Below the pieces are notes generated by a model. That model ran no database searches and was not told where the DNA came from. It worked only from the letters and a program-made list of their open reading frames with translations. A DNA stretch of 7,368 nt from Flavobacterium sp. (GTDB lineage: Bacteria; Bacteroidota; Bacteroidia; Flavobacteriales; Flavobacteriaceae), in assembly GCA_030150335.1 (NCBI GenBank), contig JASLGC010000069.1:1-7368 (forward strand). Direction: 5' to 3'. Position numbers and translations under genes: made by a program. This document shows, piece after piece, positions 1 through 7,340 of this stretch. Position 1 is the stretch's first letter. Every line of letters starts with the position of its first letter.

Positions 1-79
1 CTTCCCATTTCGAACAGAGAAGTTAAGCCCGCTAGCGCAGATGGTACTGCTAACCAGTGGGAGAGTATGACGCCGCCTT
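1..79 (+). rRNA. rrf: 5S ribosomal RNA, 3' part (5' end outside the window)
   Basis: This is the 3' two-thirds or so of a bacterial 5S rRNA. The highly conserved loop region is seen at about 9-28 (CGAACAGAGAAGTTAAGC), followed by the GATGGTACTGC helix region at 41-51 and the GTGGGAGAGTA stretch near 57-67. The CGCCGCC near 71-77 is the 3' strand of helix I, whose partner lies before the window. The exact 3' end is uncertain by a few bases. It is followed after a few bases by a strong terminator, as expected for the last gene of a 16S-23S-5S operon. The upstream rRNA genes are inferred, not seen. Confidence 0.95.
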
Positions 80-86
80 TCTTTTG

Positions 87-121
87 AATCCCCAATCTCT
101 ATGAGGTTGGGGATTTTTTTT
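87..121 (+). terminator. Intrinsic terminator of the rRNA operon
   Basis: A 13-bp stem pairs 87-99 with 103-115, with one G-T wobble at 96/106 and a 3-base loop. It has a core of four consecutive G-C pairs and is followed by eight T residues (114-121). It starts about 8 bases after the 5S rRNA, so it should end the ribosomal transcript. Confidence 0.93.
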
Positions 122-150
122 GCTTTGTACTGAACGTAAGTAAATGCTAT

Positions 151-189
151 AAAAGAGAAATATCTTGTTGAAAAGGTATTTCTCTTTTT
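151..189. terminator. Second terminator-like hairpin after the rRNA operon
   Basis: A long inverted repeat pairs 151-166 with 173-188 (16 pairs including one G-T wobble, loop of 6). The stem is mostly A-T but very regular. The 5' arm starts with AAAA and the 3' arm ends in five T residues, so the element could act in either direction. It sits 30 bases after the main terminator and about 80 bases before the next gene. A backup terminator insulating the downstream gene from rRNA read-through is the simplest reading; function is inferred from shape only. Confidence 0.6.
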
Positions 190-271
190 GTGTTTAATTT
201 AGATGTATAACTTCTTAGAATTGAGAAAAAAGGCGTTTATTTGTGCGCAATTTTAAAAATGTCTTTGTAGT

Positions 272-3200
272 ATGAAAAATAGTTATAAGCGAGTCCTAAA
301 GTGGATTGGTATTGGAGTAAGTGTACCTATTGCTTTAGTTTTATTGCTTATGTATATTGTTCCGATGACTTATTCAGATACAATAAGTGATACGGTAAGA
401 ATATTAGTAAAAGAGAATATTAAGGGAGATGTTGAATTTGATAAAATAGAATTATCATTCTATAAGAAGTTTCCTTATTTAACTGCAAACGTTGATTCCC
501 CATCAATTGATGGAATTATTGTTGATTCTCTATATAGTGAAAAGTTATTTGAAGCTGAATCGATAAGTTTAGGTATTAATTTATTTAAACTAATCAAGGG
601 GGATATAAGCTTTGATAAGATATATGTTGATAATCCTATTGTTTATATAAATGTTAATGAGCAAGGTGATGCAAACTATGATATTTTTCAAGCAAGTGAA
701 GAGAATGACGATGAAGATGATTCTTTCGATTTAAAGATAGATCGTTTACATATTGAGAAAGCAAATATTATTTATAATGATTTAGCGAGTAAAGTTAGTT
801 TTGTAGCACAAGACTTTGATTACGTAGGTCGTGGGAATATGAGCGATGATGTATTTGATATAAAAAGTGTAGCTCGAATTAAATCATTTGATTTTAATTT
901 TGATGGAGTGCACTATGTAAAGGAAAAGCCAATTTTAGCAAAGCTTGAAACTAAAGTTGATACAAAGTCATTAACATTTGAATTCAAAAAGAATAATATC
1001 AAGATAAAGGAACTTCCAGTTGATTTCATTGGTAATTTTGGTTTTATAGAGAATGGCTACGATATGCTTTTTGATATAAAGACCGAAAACGCAACGCTTG
1101 AGCAATTATTCTCAATTATTCCACCGGAGTATCAAGGTTGGTTAGATAATACTCTTTTTAAAGGTGATGTAGATGGAATGTTTAAGTTAGAAGGGAAATA
1201 TGTTATAAAAGATACTTTAAGTCCGAATGTTGATTTCTTTTTAAAAGTTAAAGATGGATTTATAAAGCATGGAGAGGTTGAGAAGCCATTAGAAGATTTC
1301 AATTTAGACTTTGAATATCATATGCCTAAATTAGATATTCAAAAAAGCATAGTAAATATTAATCAATTAAAATTTGTGATTGATAATAAGGTAAACAATA
1401 TCGTGTTTACTACTAATGGATTAGATACTCTATCAATGAAAGGTAGTATTGATAGTAATTTAGACCTTGCTTTATTCAATAAAGCAGTTGGTATTTCTGG
1501 ATTTGACATGCGTGGTGATTTCAAGATAAAAGGGAATATAGAAGGAACTTACTCTAAGAAAGAAATTATTAATAGAACCTTGCGTAAAGTTACGCGGGAC
1601 ACAATCCTAAGTAGTATTCCAACATTCGATTTGAAAGGTAGTTTACGAAATGGATATTTCAAATTAGCACAATTACCAGAAGCAATAAAGGAAGTCAATG
1701 TTGACTTTGAAAGTTTAGGTGTTGACTCGAATTATAAAAATGTTTATATCAATATTTTTGATATAAATTTGAAAGCGATGGACAATTTTATAGAGGGTAA
1801 AATTGTACTGAAGAACTTATCCAATTACGATGTAGATGCTAAACTGAAAGGTAAGGTAGATTTAGAAAGTTTAAAACAATTTATACCAGTAAATGAAGTA
1901 GAATTAAAGGGACTTGTTGAAGTTGATGGAAGTTTAAAAGGGACATACGAACCTAATAAGAAAAGATTTCCAATAATAGATACAGAGTTAAAAATAGACA
2001 AAGGTTACCTAAAGTTTACTCGTTTACCTGAATTGCCTATTGAAGATATAGAAATCCATACACAGATAAATAGCAAAAGAGGTTCGCTAAATGATTTGAC
2101 AATTAAAATATTGCCGATCAATTTTAAAATGGGAGGTGAACGTTTTCAATTAGCAGCGAGTTTATATAACCTAAATAATTTAAACTACAATGTAAAGTCA
2201 AAAGGGACTCTTAACATAGGTAATATATATAAGTTATTTAAGATCGATGGATTAGATGTTAATGGGAGAGTAATCACAGATTTAGTTTTAAGTGGCTCTC
2301 AAAGTGATGCATTAGAAGGTAATTTCGATAAGCTTAAGAATGGAGGACGATTTGAAGTCAGTAATATTAAGGTTAGTTCAGAAATGTTTCCAAAACCATT
2401 ACTCATTAAGAAAGGAGTATTTAAGTTCTTTCAGGAGCGCATGAAATTTGAAAAGTTCGAAGCAAAATATGGAAGTTCAAATTTCAGTATGAATGGATAT
2501 CTAACAAACGTTATTAACTATTTGATAAAACAAGATACTTTAAAAGGAGGATTCGATTTAGAAACCCCCTATATGAATGTAGATGAGTTTATGATGTTTA
2601 ATAACGGAAATTCATCCAAAGCAAGTACAAGTTCAGCAGGAAGTGGAGTTATTCAAGTACCAAGTAATTTGAATATTGGATTTAAAGCCAATGCAAAAAA
2701 GGTTAAGTATTCGGAATACAACATTGAGGACTTCATTGGTAAGTTAACTATCAATAAAGGAGCAATAACTTTAGATGAAACCAATTTTAGCTTGATAGGG
2801 ACAAATGTATCAATGAATGGTAAATATCAGCCGACAGGTTATAGAAGTGCTTTATTTGACTATCATATAGCCGCATCTGACTTTGATATACAAAGAGCCT
2901 ATCACGAGATTACTCTGTTCAGGGAAATGGTTAGTATGGCAAAAGATGCTTATGGTAAAGTTTCGTTGAACTACAAGTTAAGTGGACAACTAAATAAGGA
3001 TATGTTTCCTGTGATGAAATCACTTGAAGGAACTGGAGTATTGTCAATAGAAGATATAAGTTTTAAAGGATTTAAACTTTTAGGAGCCATAGCTGATAAG
3101 ACCGATGCTAAATCATTAGAAAATGGGACACTTTCAAAAGTAGACATAAAGTCATCTATTAAAGATAACGTTATGACCATAGAAAGAACCAAAATGAAAA

Positions 3201-3502
3201 TGGCTGGTTTTAGACCACGATTTGAAGGGCAAGTTAGTTTAGATGGTGATTTAAATATAGGCTTTAGATTAGGATTACCACCTTTAGGCCTAATTGGTAT
3301 TCCGATGAGAATTACAGGTAATGCAGAAGATTTTAATATCAAATTAGGAAGATATAAAGCAAGTGAGGTGTTAGGTCAAGAGAGTGAAGACGATGAAGAA
3401 GACGATGGCTATGAGATAAAATCAGTAAATGATCCGTTGCCAGAATTACCTGAAGAATCAAGTACAATAGAAAACAATACAAAAGAAGCAGTTGCTGCTT
3501 AA
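272..3502 (+). CDS. AsmA-like inner-membrane-anchored periplasmic protein (1076 aa)
   Basis: This is a large envelope protein of the AsmA family as found in Bacteroidota. Family knowledge: members such as AsmA, TamB and YhdP are anchored in the inner membrane and extend a long beta-rich groove into the periplasm; they are implicated in moving phospholipids to, or balancing them in, the outer membrane. Seen here: a short basic N-terminus, one membrane segment at about residues 11-30, then about 1000 residues of alternating short beta-type strands without further membrane segments. The C-terminal AsmA-type region lies at about 890-1030 (SLEGTGVLSIEDISFKGFKL near 915 and the LPPLGLIGIPMRITG stretch near 1005). 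Oddities are an acidic cluster at 143-150, a Ser/Thr/Gly-rich linker at about 780-793, and a very acidic stretch at 1037-1045 in a tail that looks disordered. The ATG at 272 is chosen because it directly precedes the basic residues and membrane segment; there is no Shine-Dalgarno sequence, which is normal in this phylum. The gene is monocistronic between terminators. The exact substrate is unknown. Confidence 0.88.
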   Translation: MKNSYKRVLKWIGIGVSVPIALVLLLMYIVPMTYSDTISDTVRILVKENIKGDVEFDKIELSFYKKFPYLTANVDSPSIDGIIVDSLYSEKLFEAESISLGINLFKLIKGDISFDKIYVDNPIVYINVNEQGDANYDIFQASEENDDEDDSFDLKIDRLHIEKANIIYNDLASKVSFVAQDFDYVGRGNMSDDVFDIKSVARIKSFDFNFDGVHYVKEKPILAKLETKVDTKSLTFEFKKNNIKIKELPVDFIGNFGFIENGYDMLFDIKTENATLEQLFSIIPPEYQGWLDNTLFKGDVDGMFKLEGKYVIKDTLSPNVDFFLKVKDGFIKHGEVEKPLEDFNLDFEYHMPKLDIQKSIVNINQLKFVIDNKVNNIVFTTNGLDTLSMKGSIDSNLDLALFNKAVGISGFDMRGDFKIKGNIEGTYSKKEIINRTLRKVTRDTILSSIPTFDLKGSLRNGYFKLAQLPEAIKEVNVDFESLGVDSNYKNVYINIFDINLKAMDNFIEGKIVLKNLSNYDVDAKLKGKVDLESLKQFIPVNEVELKGLVEVDGSLKGTYEPNKKRFPIIDTELKIDKGYLKFTRLPELPIEDIEIHTQINSKRGSLNDLTIKILPINFKMGGERFQLAASLYNLNNLNYNVKSKGTLNIGNIYKLFKIDGLDVNGRVITDLVLSGSQSDALEGNFDKLKNGGRFEVSNIKVSSEMFPKPLLIKKGVFKFFQERMKFEKFEAKYGSSNFSMNGYLTNVINYLIKQDTLKGGFDLETPYMNVDEFMMFNNGNSSKASTSSAGSGVIQVPSNLNIGFKANAKKVKYSEYNIEDFIGKLTINKGAITLDETNFSLIGTNVSMNGKYQPTGYRSALFDYHIAASDFDIQRAYHEITLFREMVSMAKDAYGKVSLNYKLSGQLNKDMFPVMKSLEGTGVLSIEDISFKGFKLLGAIADKTDAKSLENGTLSKVDIKSSIKDNVMTIERTKMKMAGFRPRFEGQVSLDGDLNIGFRLGLPPLGLIGIPMRITGNAEDFNIKLGRYKASEVLGQESEDDEEDDGYEIKSVNDPLPELPEESSTIENNTKEAVAA

Positions 3503-3504
3503 AG

Positions 3505-3533
3505 AAAAGCTCGAATTTAATTCGAGCTTTTTT
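3505..3533 (+). terminator. Intrinsic terminator after the AsmA-like gene
   Basis: The stem pairs 3505-3515 with 3521-3531 (core AAGCTCGAA / TTCGAGCTT, small T/A loop), with a T run at 3528-3533 that overlaps the end of the stem. It begins two bases after the stop codon, so it should end the asmA-like transcript and separate it from the deformylase gene. The matching A residues on the 5' side mean it could also stop transcription from the other strand. Confidence 0.88.
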
Positions 3534-3584
3534 GGTTTCTATACGTAATATATTTCCTAATTTTAGCTTTTCAAAGAATACATT

Positions 3585-4175
3585 ATGAATGGAATATCTA
3601 AAATAACTGAAGAGGAACTACAATTAATTAATTCAGGTGTGATTGAAGAACCGTTACGTGTACTTCAGACTACAAATCAAGCAGATCTTGAAGTGTTGCG
3701 AATGAAATGTGAAGCTGTAGATCCAGCAGATGAAAATCTGAAACTACTAATTTCAAGAATGTATACTACCGTTCGTGATGAGAATAAGCCAGGCGTAGGA
3801 ATTGCAGCACCGCAAATCGGAGTAGCAAGACGTGTTTTTATTGCACAACGCATGGACAAAAAAGACACTCCTTTTGAGTTTTTTATCAACCCAGAAATCG
3901 TTTGGTTCTCTAAGATATTACGAAGAGGAGAAGAAGGGTGTTTATCAATCCCTGACGCATATGGAGACGTACACAGAAGTTTAGCCATTCAAATAACATA
4001 TTTTGACTTAAGTGGGGCACATTTTCAAGAAGTTGTAGAAGGTTTTACAGCAGTGATAATGCAGCACGAGATGGACCACTTAAACGGAGTGTTATTTACA
4101 GATAGAATGGAAGAACAAAGGGAGACTGAATATTTCAATGCTTCCCCTACAGGTGAAATAGTATATCCAAGATAA
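3585..4175 (+). CDS. def: Peptide deformylase (196 aa, N-terminally extended)
   Basis: This metalloenzyme removes the formyl group from the N-terminal methionine of nascent proteins in the cytoplasm. All three family motifs are intact: GVGIAAPQ at residues 70-77 (Gln77 lines the active site), EGCLS at 117-121 (Cys119 is a metal ligand) and HEMDH at 161-165 (His161 and His165 are metal ligands, Glu162 the catalytic base). An active enzyme is therefore expected. The protein is longer at the N-terminus than ordinary deformylases: the usual DPxLR-like beginning appears only at about residues 34-39 (DLEVLR). The start cannot lie further upstream, because an in-frame TAG at 3564-3566 follows the preceding terminator and no start codon lies between. 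It has no signal peptide, so it should be cytosolic. The next gene begins 9 bases after its stop, suggesting co-transcription. Partial -7-like matches exist upstream (TATATTTC at 3549, TAGCTTTT at 3564), but no well-spaced -33 element, so its promoter is not assigned. It may be a second, divergent deformylase rather than the housekeeping one; that cannot be decided from this window. Confidence 0.95.
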   Translation: MNGISKITEEELQLINSGVIEEPLRVLQTTNQADLEVLRMKCEAVDPADENLKLLISRMYTTVRDENKPGVGIAAPQIGVARRVFIAQRMDKKDTPFEFFINPEIVWFSKILRRGEEGCLSIPDAYGDVHRSLAIQITYFDLSGAHFQEVVEGFTAVIMQHEMDHLNGVLFTDRMEEQRETEYFNASPTGEIVYPR

Positions 4176-4184
4176 TTTACAACT

Positions 4185-5012
4185 ATGCATACAATGAAGT
4201 GTTTTATATTGCTATTAATATTTATTTTGAGTCCATCACTTAGTTTAGCTCAAGAAAATAATCATGAATATAGTTTTGATAAAATACAATTAGAATGTCC
4301 AACAGTCGATAGTAAACTTATAGAGTATTATAAATCGGGTTTTGAAGCATTGAATTACCCACGTTTAGCCAATACAGCAGGAAAGATATTCTTTAGTATT
4401 ATTAATGAAGATAAAAGCCTCTGTGATGCCTATTTCTATACAGGAGTTGCATTAACCAAACAAGCAAAGCACGAAGCAGCATTAAACTATTACTATTATG
4501 CAGATAGTTTATCAGTCAGAAGTAATTCTGATTTCAAACAAGAGTTAGCAGAAGCAGCAATACGCGTTCACAATATAGGCTTGGCGCGTAAAAAGTATGA
4601 AGAACTCGTCAAGGCATTTCCTCAAGATCCGGATGGATATTATGGCATCGGACTAACCGCTACGTCATTAGGTGATATAGATAATGGACTTACACATTTA
4701 CAGATTGCAGAAGAGAAATATAAATCAGAAGGCACATGGACGACTACAAGAGAGCATGAAGTTTATTTGATGCACGCTTTACTCTTAACAATGGCAAAGA
4801 AGTATAAGGAAGCAGTAGTTTATTTTGATAAATGTAGCAATGTCTATAATACATTAGATGATTACAATGCCAACTACGCATTAGCAACTTATAATTTATA
4901 TAAAGAAACAAAAGAAGAGAAGTGGAAGGAACTTAGTAAACTTGCTTTTGATAAGATTAAAGACAAAGAAAAACTTCACCAAAGCTATAAAGATAGTTTT
5001 CAATATGAATAA
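4185..5012 (+). CDS. Exported TPR-repeat protein (275 aa)
   Basis: The protein begins with a classical Sec signal peptide: Lys5, a hydrophobic core at residues 6-15, and a likely cleavage after Ala22 (SLSLA before QENN, signal peptidase I type). There is no lipobox cysteine at the cleavage site, so it should be periplasmic or secreted. The mature part is alpha-helical with TPR-like pairs: about 50-78, 80-113 (AYFYTGVALTKQAKHEAALN), 120-146, 150-180 (GYYGIGLTATSLGDIDNGL) and 193-224 (ALLLTMAKKYKEAVVYFDKC). TPR repeats bind other proteins or peptides; no enzymatic motif is seen and the partner is unknown. The start could also be Met4 (4194), which gives the same signal peptide with a shorter N-region. 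The gene follows def by 9 bases and is probably in the same transcript, ended by the terminator at 5092. A physical or functional link to the deformylase is not implied, since the two should act in different compartments. Confidence 0.82.
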   Translation: MHTMKCFILLLIFILSPSLSLAQENNHEYSFDKIQLECPTVDSKLIEYYKSGFEALNYPRLANTAGKIFFSIINEDKSLCDAYFYTGVALTKQAKHEAALNYYYYADSLSVRSNSDFKQELAEAAIRVHNIGLARKKYEELVKAFPQDPDGYYGIGLTATSLGDIDNGLTHLQIAEEKYKSEGTWTTTREHEVYLMHALLLTMAKKYKEAVVYFDKCSNVYNTLDDYNANYALATYNLYKETKEEKWKELSKLAFDKIKDKEKLHQSYKDSFQYE

Positions 5013-5091
5013 CAAAGTACCCTTGTAAATAAAGGTGAGTTTAGTTTACTTGGTTTGAAATATTAAAAAGAATAAGAGAAAATCGAGATAT

Positions 5092-5132
5092 AAAAAAAGA
5101 CGCTGACTAAATATAGTCAGCGTCTTTTTTTT
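5092..5132. terminator. Bidirectional terminator between convergent genes
   Basis: A perfect 11-bp stem (5099-5109 with 5114-5124, 4-base loop) is flanked by seven A residues on the left (5092-5098) and eight T residues on the right (5125-5132), extending the perfect repeat to 18 pairs. On the forward strand it ends the def-TPR transcript. On the reverse strand the A run becomes a T run and it ends the MFS transporter transcript, whose stop codon is at 5147-5149. Confidence 0.95.
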
Positions 5133-5146
5133 ATGATAGTATTATT

Positions 5147-6418
5147 TTAGTTTACTTTTTTTGCTGCACTACCAGTTTCTTTTAGCATAAAAACTAATAC
5201 AGTTGCAATAGCTATACTCGCAATCCAAAAGAAAACAATGCTATTTTGAGCAGTCTGATATAGATCAGCATTTTTCAAGCTCTCTCCAAAAAGGTAGATG
5301 AAAATAGGACCAATTAGTGTACTAACACCAAATGTAATAAAGTTCATTGCTCCAGTAGCACTTCCTTTTACGTTATCAGGGTTAGCTTCTTTAATCACTG
5401 AATAAGTAATCATTGTTCCCCCAGAGAAGAACCCGAATAAGAACATTAGAATACTTGGGTTTAATAAATCCGGAGCAAATATTAATTGTAGTAAACAAAT
5501 CATCATAGCAATACAAGAAACCAATAGCACAGGTTTTCTCTTTCCTAATTTATCAGTTACTACCCCTAAAATAGGACTACCAAATACCCATCCAAGAGCA
5601 GCCATTGAACTAACCACTACAGCATCTTCATATTCAATACCAGCTAAGTTAAAATATTTTACCCCCCATATCATTACAAAAATAGTAGTAGGAGCAAATA
5701 AGAAACCAGAGATTAAACCACAAATCCACGATTGCGCGTTTCCAAATACAATTTTGAAAGGAGCAAATACGCTAACGCGTGGTTTTCGTTCTGTTTTATC
5801 TGTAGCAAGTCTTTCTTTAATTCTACTTGGTACAGGTACAACAAACCATAAAATTACAGCGGTAACTAATAAGATAAGAGATATAATCATCCAGAAATTA
5901 GAATAAATCTCAGTAGAGTAATCGTGATTTTTGAAAAGAGAACCCATAGAGTGAATTCCTACATAACCTCCAAACATTCCAATACACTGTGTAATTCCGA
6001 TAGCAGTAGCTAAATGTTTAGCAGGAAAAGCTTTTGTCGCTAAGTAAACACAACCAGGAAATGCAAAAGCACAACCTATTCCTTGTAGAAGTCTACCTAT
6101 ATTTCCAGCAACAAAACTTGAAGTTAAAAACAGTGAAGATCCTAAAACTAATAGAACCACTCCTGCGGTAATAGAATATTTTGCACCAAGCTTATCTAAA
6201 GCTACACCAGCAACAAGTGCAAAAAGTGCGTAAGTATAATAAAAACGACCTGTCATCAAACCAATGGCAGTTTGGTCAGTTTGAAAATTGTTTTCCAGTA
6301 AAATAGTCATTACAGAAGGAACCGATCGAACAACGTAACTACAAAAGTAGAATATTAGACAGAAGAACCAGGCGACTAAGAATGCTTTTACTCTGTTGTC
6401 TAATTTTGAAATTTGCAT
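5147..6418 (-). CDS. Major facilitator superfamily transporter (423 aa)
   Basis: This is a 12-segment inner-membrane secondary transporter; size and hydrophobic pattern fit the MFS. The motif-A signature between segments 2 and 3 is intact (GVALDKLGAK, residues 71-80), and its second-half counterpart between segments 8 and 9 is also present (GVVTDKLGKRK, residues 285-295). A motif-B-like RLLQG lies at 109-113 in segment 4, and GMFGGYVG at 147-154 in segment 5. A charged cytoplasmic loop at about 198-216 separates the two six-helix halves. The N-terminal YVVRSVPSVM stretch (28-37) recalls MFS members that import organic acids, amino acids or phosphorylated sugars, but the substrate cannot be assigned from sequence reading. 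Met1 is supported by the promoter about 40 bases upstream. The gene converges on the TPR gene and shares its terminator. It lies downstream of a two-component system on the same strand, 244 bases away. Confidence 0.92.
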   Translation of the reverse strand: MQISKLDNRVKAFLVAWFFCLIFYFCSYVVRSVPSVMTILLENNFQTDQTAIGLMTGRFYYTYALFALVAGVALDKLGAKYSITAGVVLLVLGSSLFLTSSFVAGNIGRLLQGIGCAFAFPGCVYLATKAFPAKHLATAIGITQCIGMFGGYVGIHSMGSLFKNHDYSTEIYSNFWMIISLILLVTAVILWFVVPVPSRIKERLATDKTERKPRVSVFAPFKIVFGNAQSWICGLISGFLFAPTTIFVMIWGVKYFNLAGIEYEDAVVVSSMAALGWVFGSPILGVVTDKLGKRKPVLLVSCIAMMICLLQLIFAPDLLNPSILMFLFGFFSGGTMITYSVIKEANPDNVKGSATGAMNFITFGVSTLIGPIFIYLFGESLKNADLYQTAQNSIVFFWIASIAIATVLVFMLKETGSAAKKVN

Positions 6419-6456
6419 AAGCTTAAATCTTTTTTTTGATTAAAAATGTGAAGCTG

Positions 6457-6491
6457 CAAAGTTACGAGTAATATAAATATTTAGTTAACAA
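6457..6491 (-). promoter_or_regulatory. Bacteroidota-type promoter of the MFS gene
   Basis: Read on the reverse strand, TAACTTTG (6464 to 6457) is a perfect match to the TAnnTTTG -7 element used by the primary sigma factor of Bacteroidota. A TTG at 6491-6489 is the best -33 candidate, though its 24-base spacing is slightly longer than the usual 17-23. Transcription would start near 6450, giving a leader of about 30 bases. That leader has an A-rich run just before the start codon and no Shine-Dalgarno sequence, as is common in this phylum. Confidence 0.55.
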
Positions 6492-6662
6492 GTCTATTAT
6501 AAATGTGAATAATAAAGCAAAATAAAATATTATTTGTGAAGTTTTCAAAGTCCTAAACTTTTGTTTAGCTATTTGAATAAGACATTAGGAGGTTGTGTTA
6601 ATGACGATTCAAATATTGATACTGTAAATACTTACTTTATGGATAAACATTGAGATATTAAA

Positions 6663-7340
6663 TTACATTTTAGCGAGGTTTATTTCAAAACCAACACCGC
6701 GAATACTCGTGATTTGTACATTGTCATCATAACTTAAGTATTTTCTTAAGCGTGTTACAAACACATCCATACTTCTTCCATTAAAGTAATCAGCAGAGGG
6801 CCATAACTGTGTCAAAATAACATCTCTTGGAAGTACCTTTTTGTTGTATTGAATAAATAACAACAGTAAGTCTTTCTCACGTTCTGTTAATCGGAATGTT
6901 TCTTTTGAATGAACTAATTTAAGCTGCATAGGATAAAAAGTATAAGCGCCTAAATAGTATTTATCATCTATTGAGATAGTATTTCGTTTTATAATATTTT
7001 CAATGCGCAACTTTAATTCTTCAGGATCACATGTTTTAGAAATGTAATCTTCCGCACCAAGCTTCAATCCCATTAATCGATCTATATTTTGATTTTTAGC
7101 CGTCAGAAATAGAAAAGGGATGTGAGGATACTTTAGCCTTATATCTTTTGACAAGTTAAAACCATCTTGTATAGGCAACATAATATCTAAGATAGCCAGG
7201 CTATATTTATCTTGTTCTAATATTTTAAAAACATCTGTAGGGGTAGTTAACCATAAGATTGAGAAACCACAAATCTCTAAATACTGCTTTATTACAGTTC
7301 CATAATCTAAATCATCTTCTACTAAAAGTATCTTATGCAT
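6663..7340 (-). CDS. OmpR-family two-component response regulator (225 aa)
   Basis: This is a DNA-binding transcription regulator controlled by phosphorylation. The receiver domain occupies residues 1-119: acidic pocket Glu8-Asp9-Asp10, phospho-acceptor Asp52 (LAILDIMLP), Thr80 in the FLTAK segment, switch aromatic Tyr99 and conserved Lys102. A winged-helix effector domain of the OmpR/PhoB type covers about 127-222, with the LTEREKDLLLLF helix at 151-162, the recognition region GRSMDVFVTRLRKYL at 188-202 and the RGVGFEI wing hairpin at 214-220. One deviation is that Lys102 is followed by Thr-Cys instead of the usual Pro-Phe. The start at 7340 overlaps the end of the upstream kinase gene by 8 bases, so the two are translationally coupled or at least co-transcribed. 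No convincing terminator follows its stop. The target genes are unknown; the MFS gene downstream is one candidate. Confidence 0.95.
   Translation of the reverse strand: MHKILLVEDDLDYGTVIKQYLEICGFSILWLTTPTDVFKILEQDKYSLAILDIMLPIQDGFNLSKDIRLKYPHIPFLFLTAKNQNIDRLMGLKLGAEDYISKTCDPEELKLRIENIIKRNTISIDDKYYLGAYTFYPMQLKLVHSKETFRLTEREKDLLLLFIQYNKKVLPRDVILTQLWPSADYFNGRSMDVFVTRLRKYLSYDDNVQITSIRGVGFEINLAKM

Noticed and set aside
241..267. Possible promoter for the AsmA-like gene (TTG at 241-243 and TGTCTTTG at 260-267)
   Set aside because: The -7 element departs from TAnnTTTG, the 16-base spacing is short, and transcription would start at about the start codon. Not strong enough to annotate.
259..270. Three-codon minigene ATG TCT TTG TAG just before the AsmA-like start
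   Set aside because: A frame this short is expected by chance in such sequence and has no ribosome site or other support.
2971..3342. Reverse-strand open frame of 123 codons inside the AsmA-like gene
   Set aside because: It lies wholly within a well-supported forward gene, has no recognisable domain, and is explained as an antisense shadow.
3677..3988. Reverse-strand open frame of 103 codons inside the deformylase gene
   Set aside because: It overlaps the catalytic motifs of def in antisense and shows no protein family features.
5019..5036. Weak hairpin ACCCTT / AAGGT after the TPR gene
   Set aside because: The stem is short and imperfect, no T run follows, and the strong terminator at 5092 already ends this transcript.
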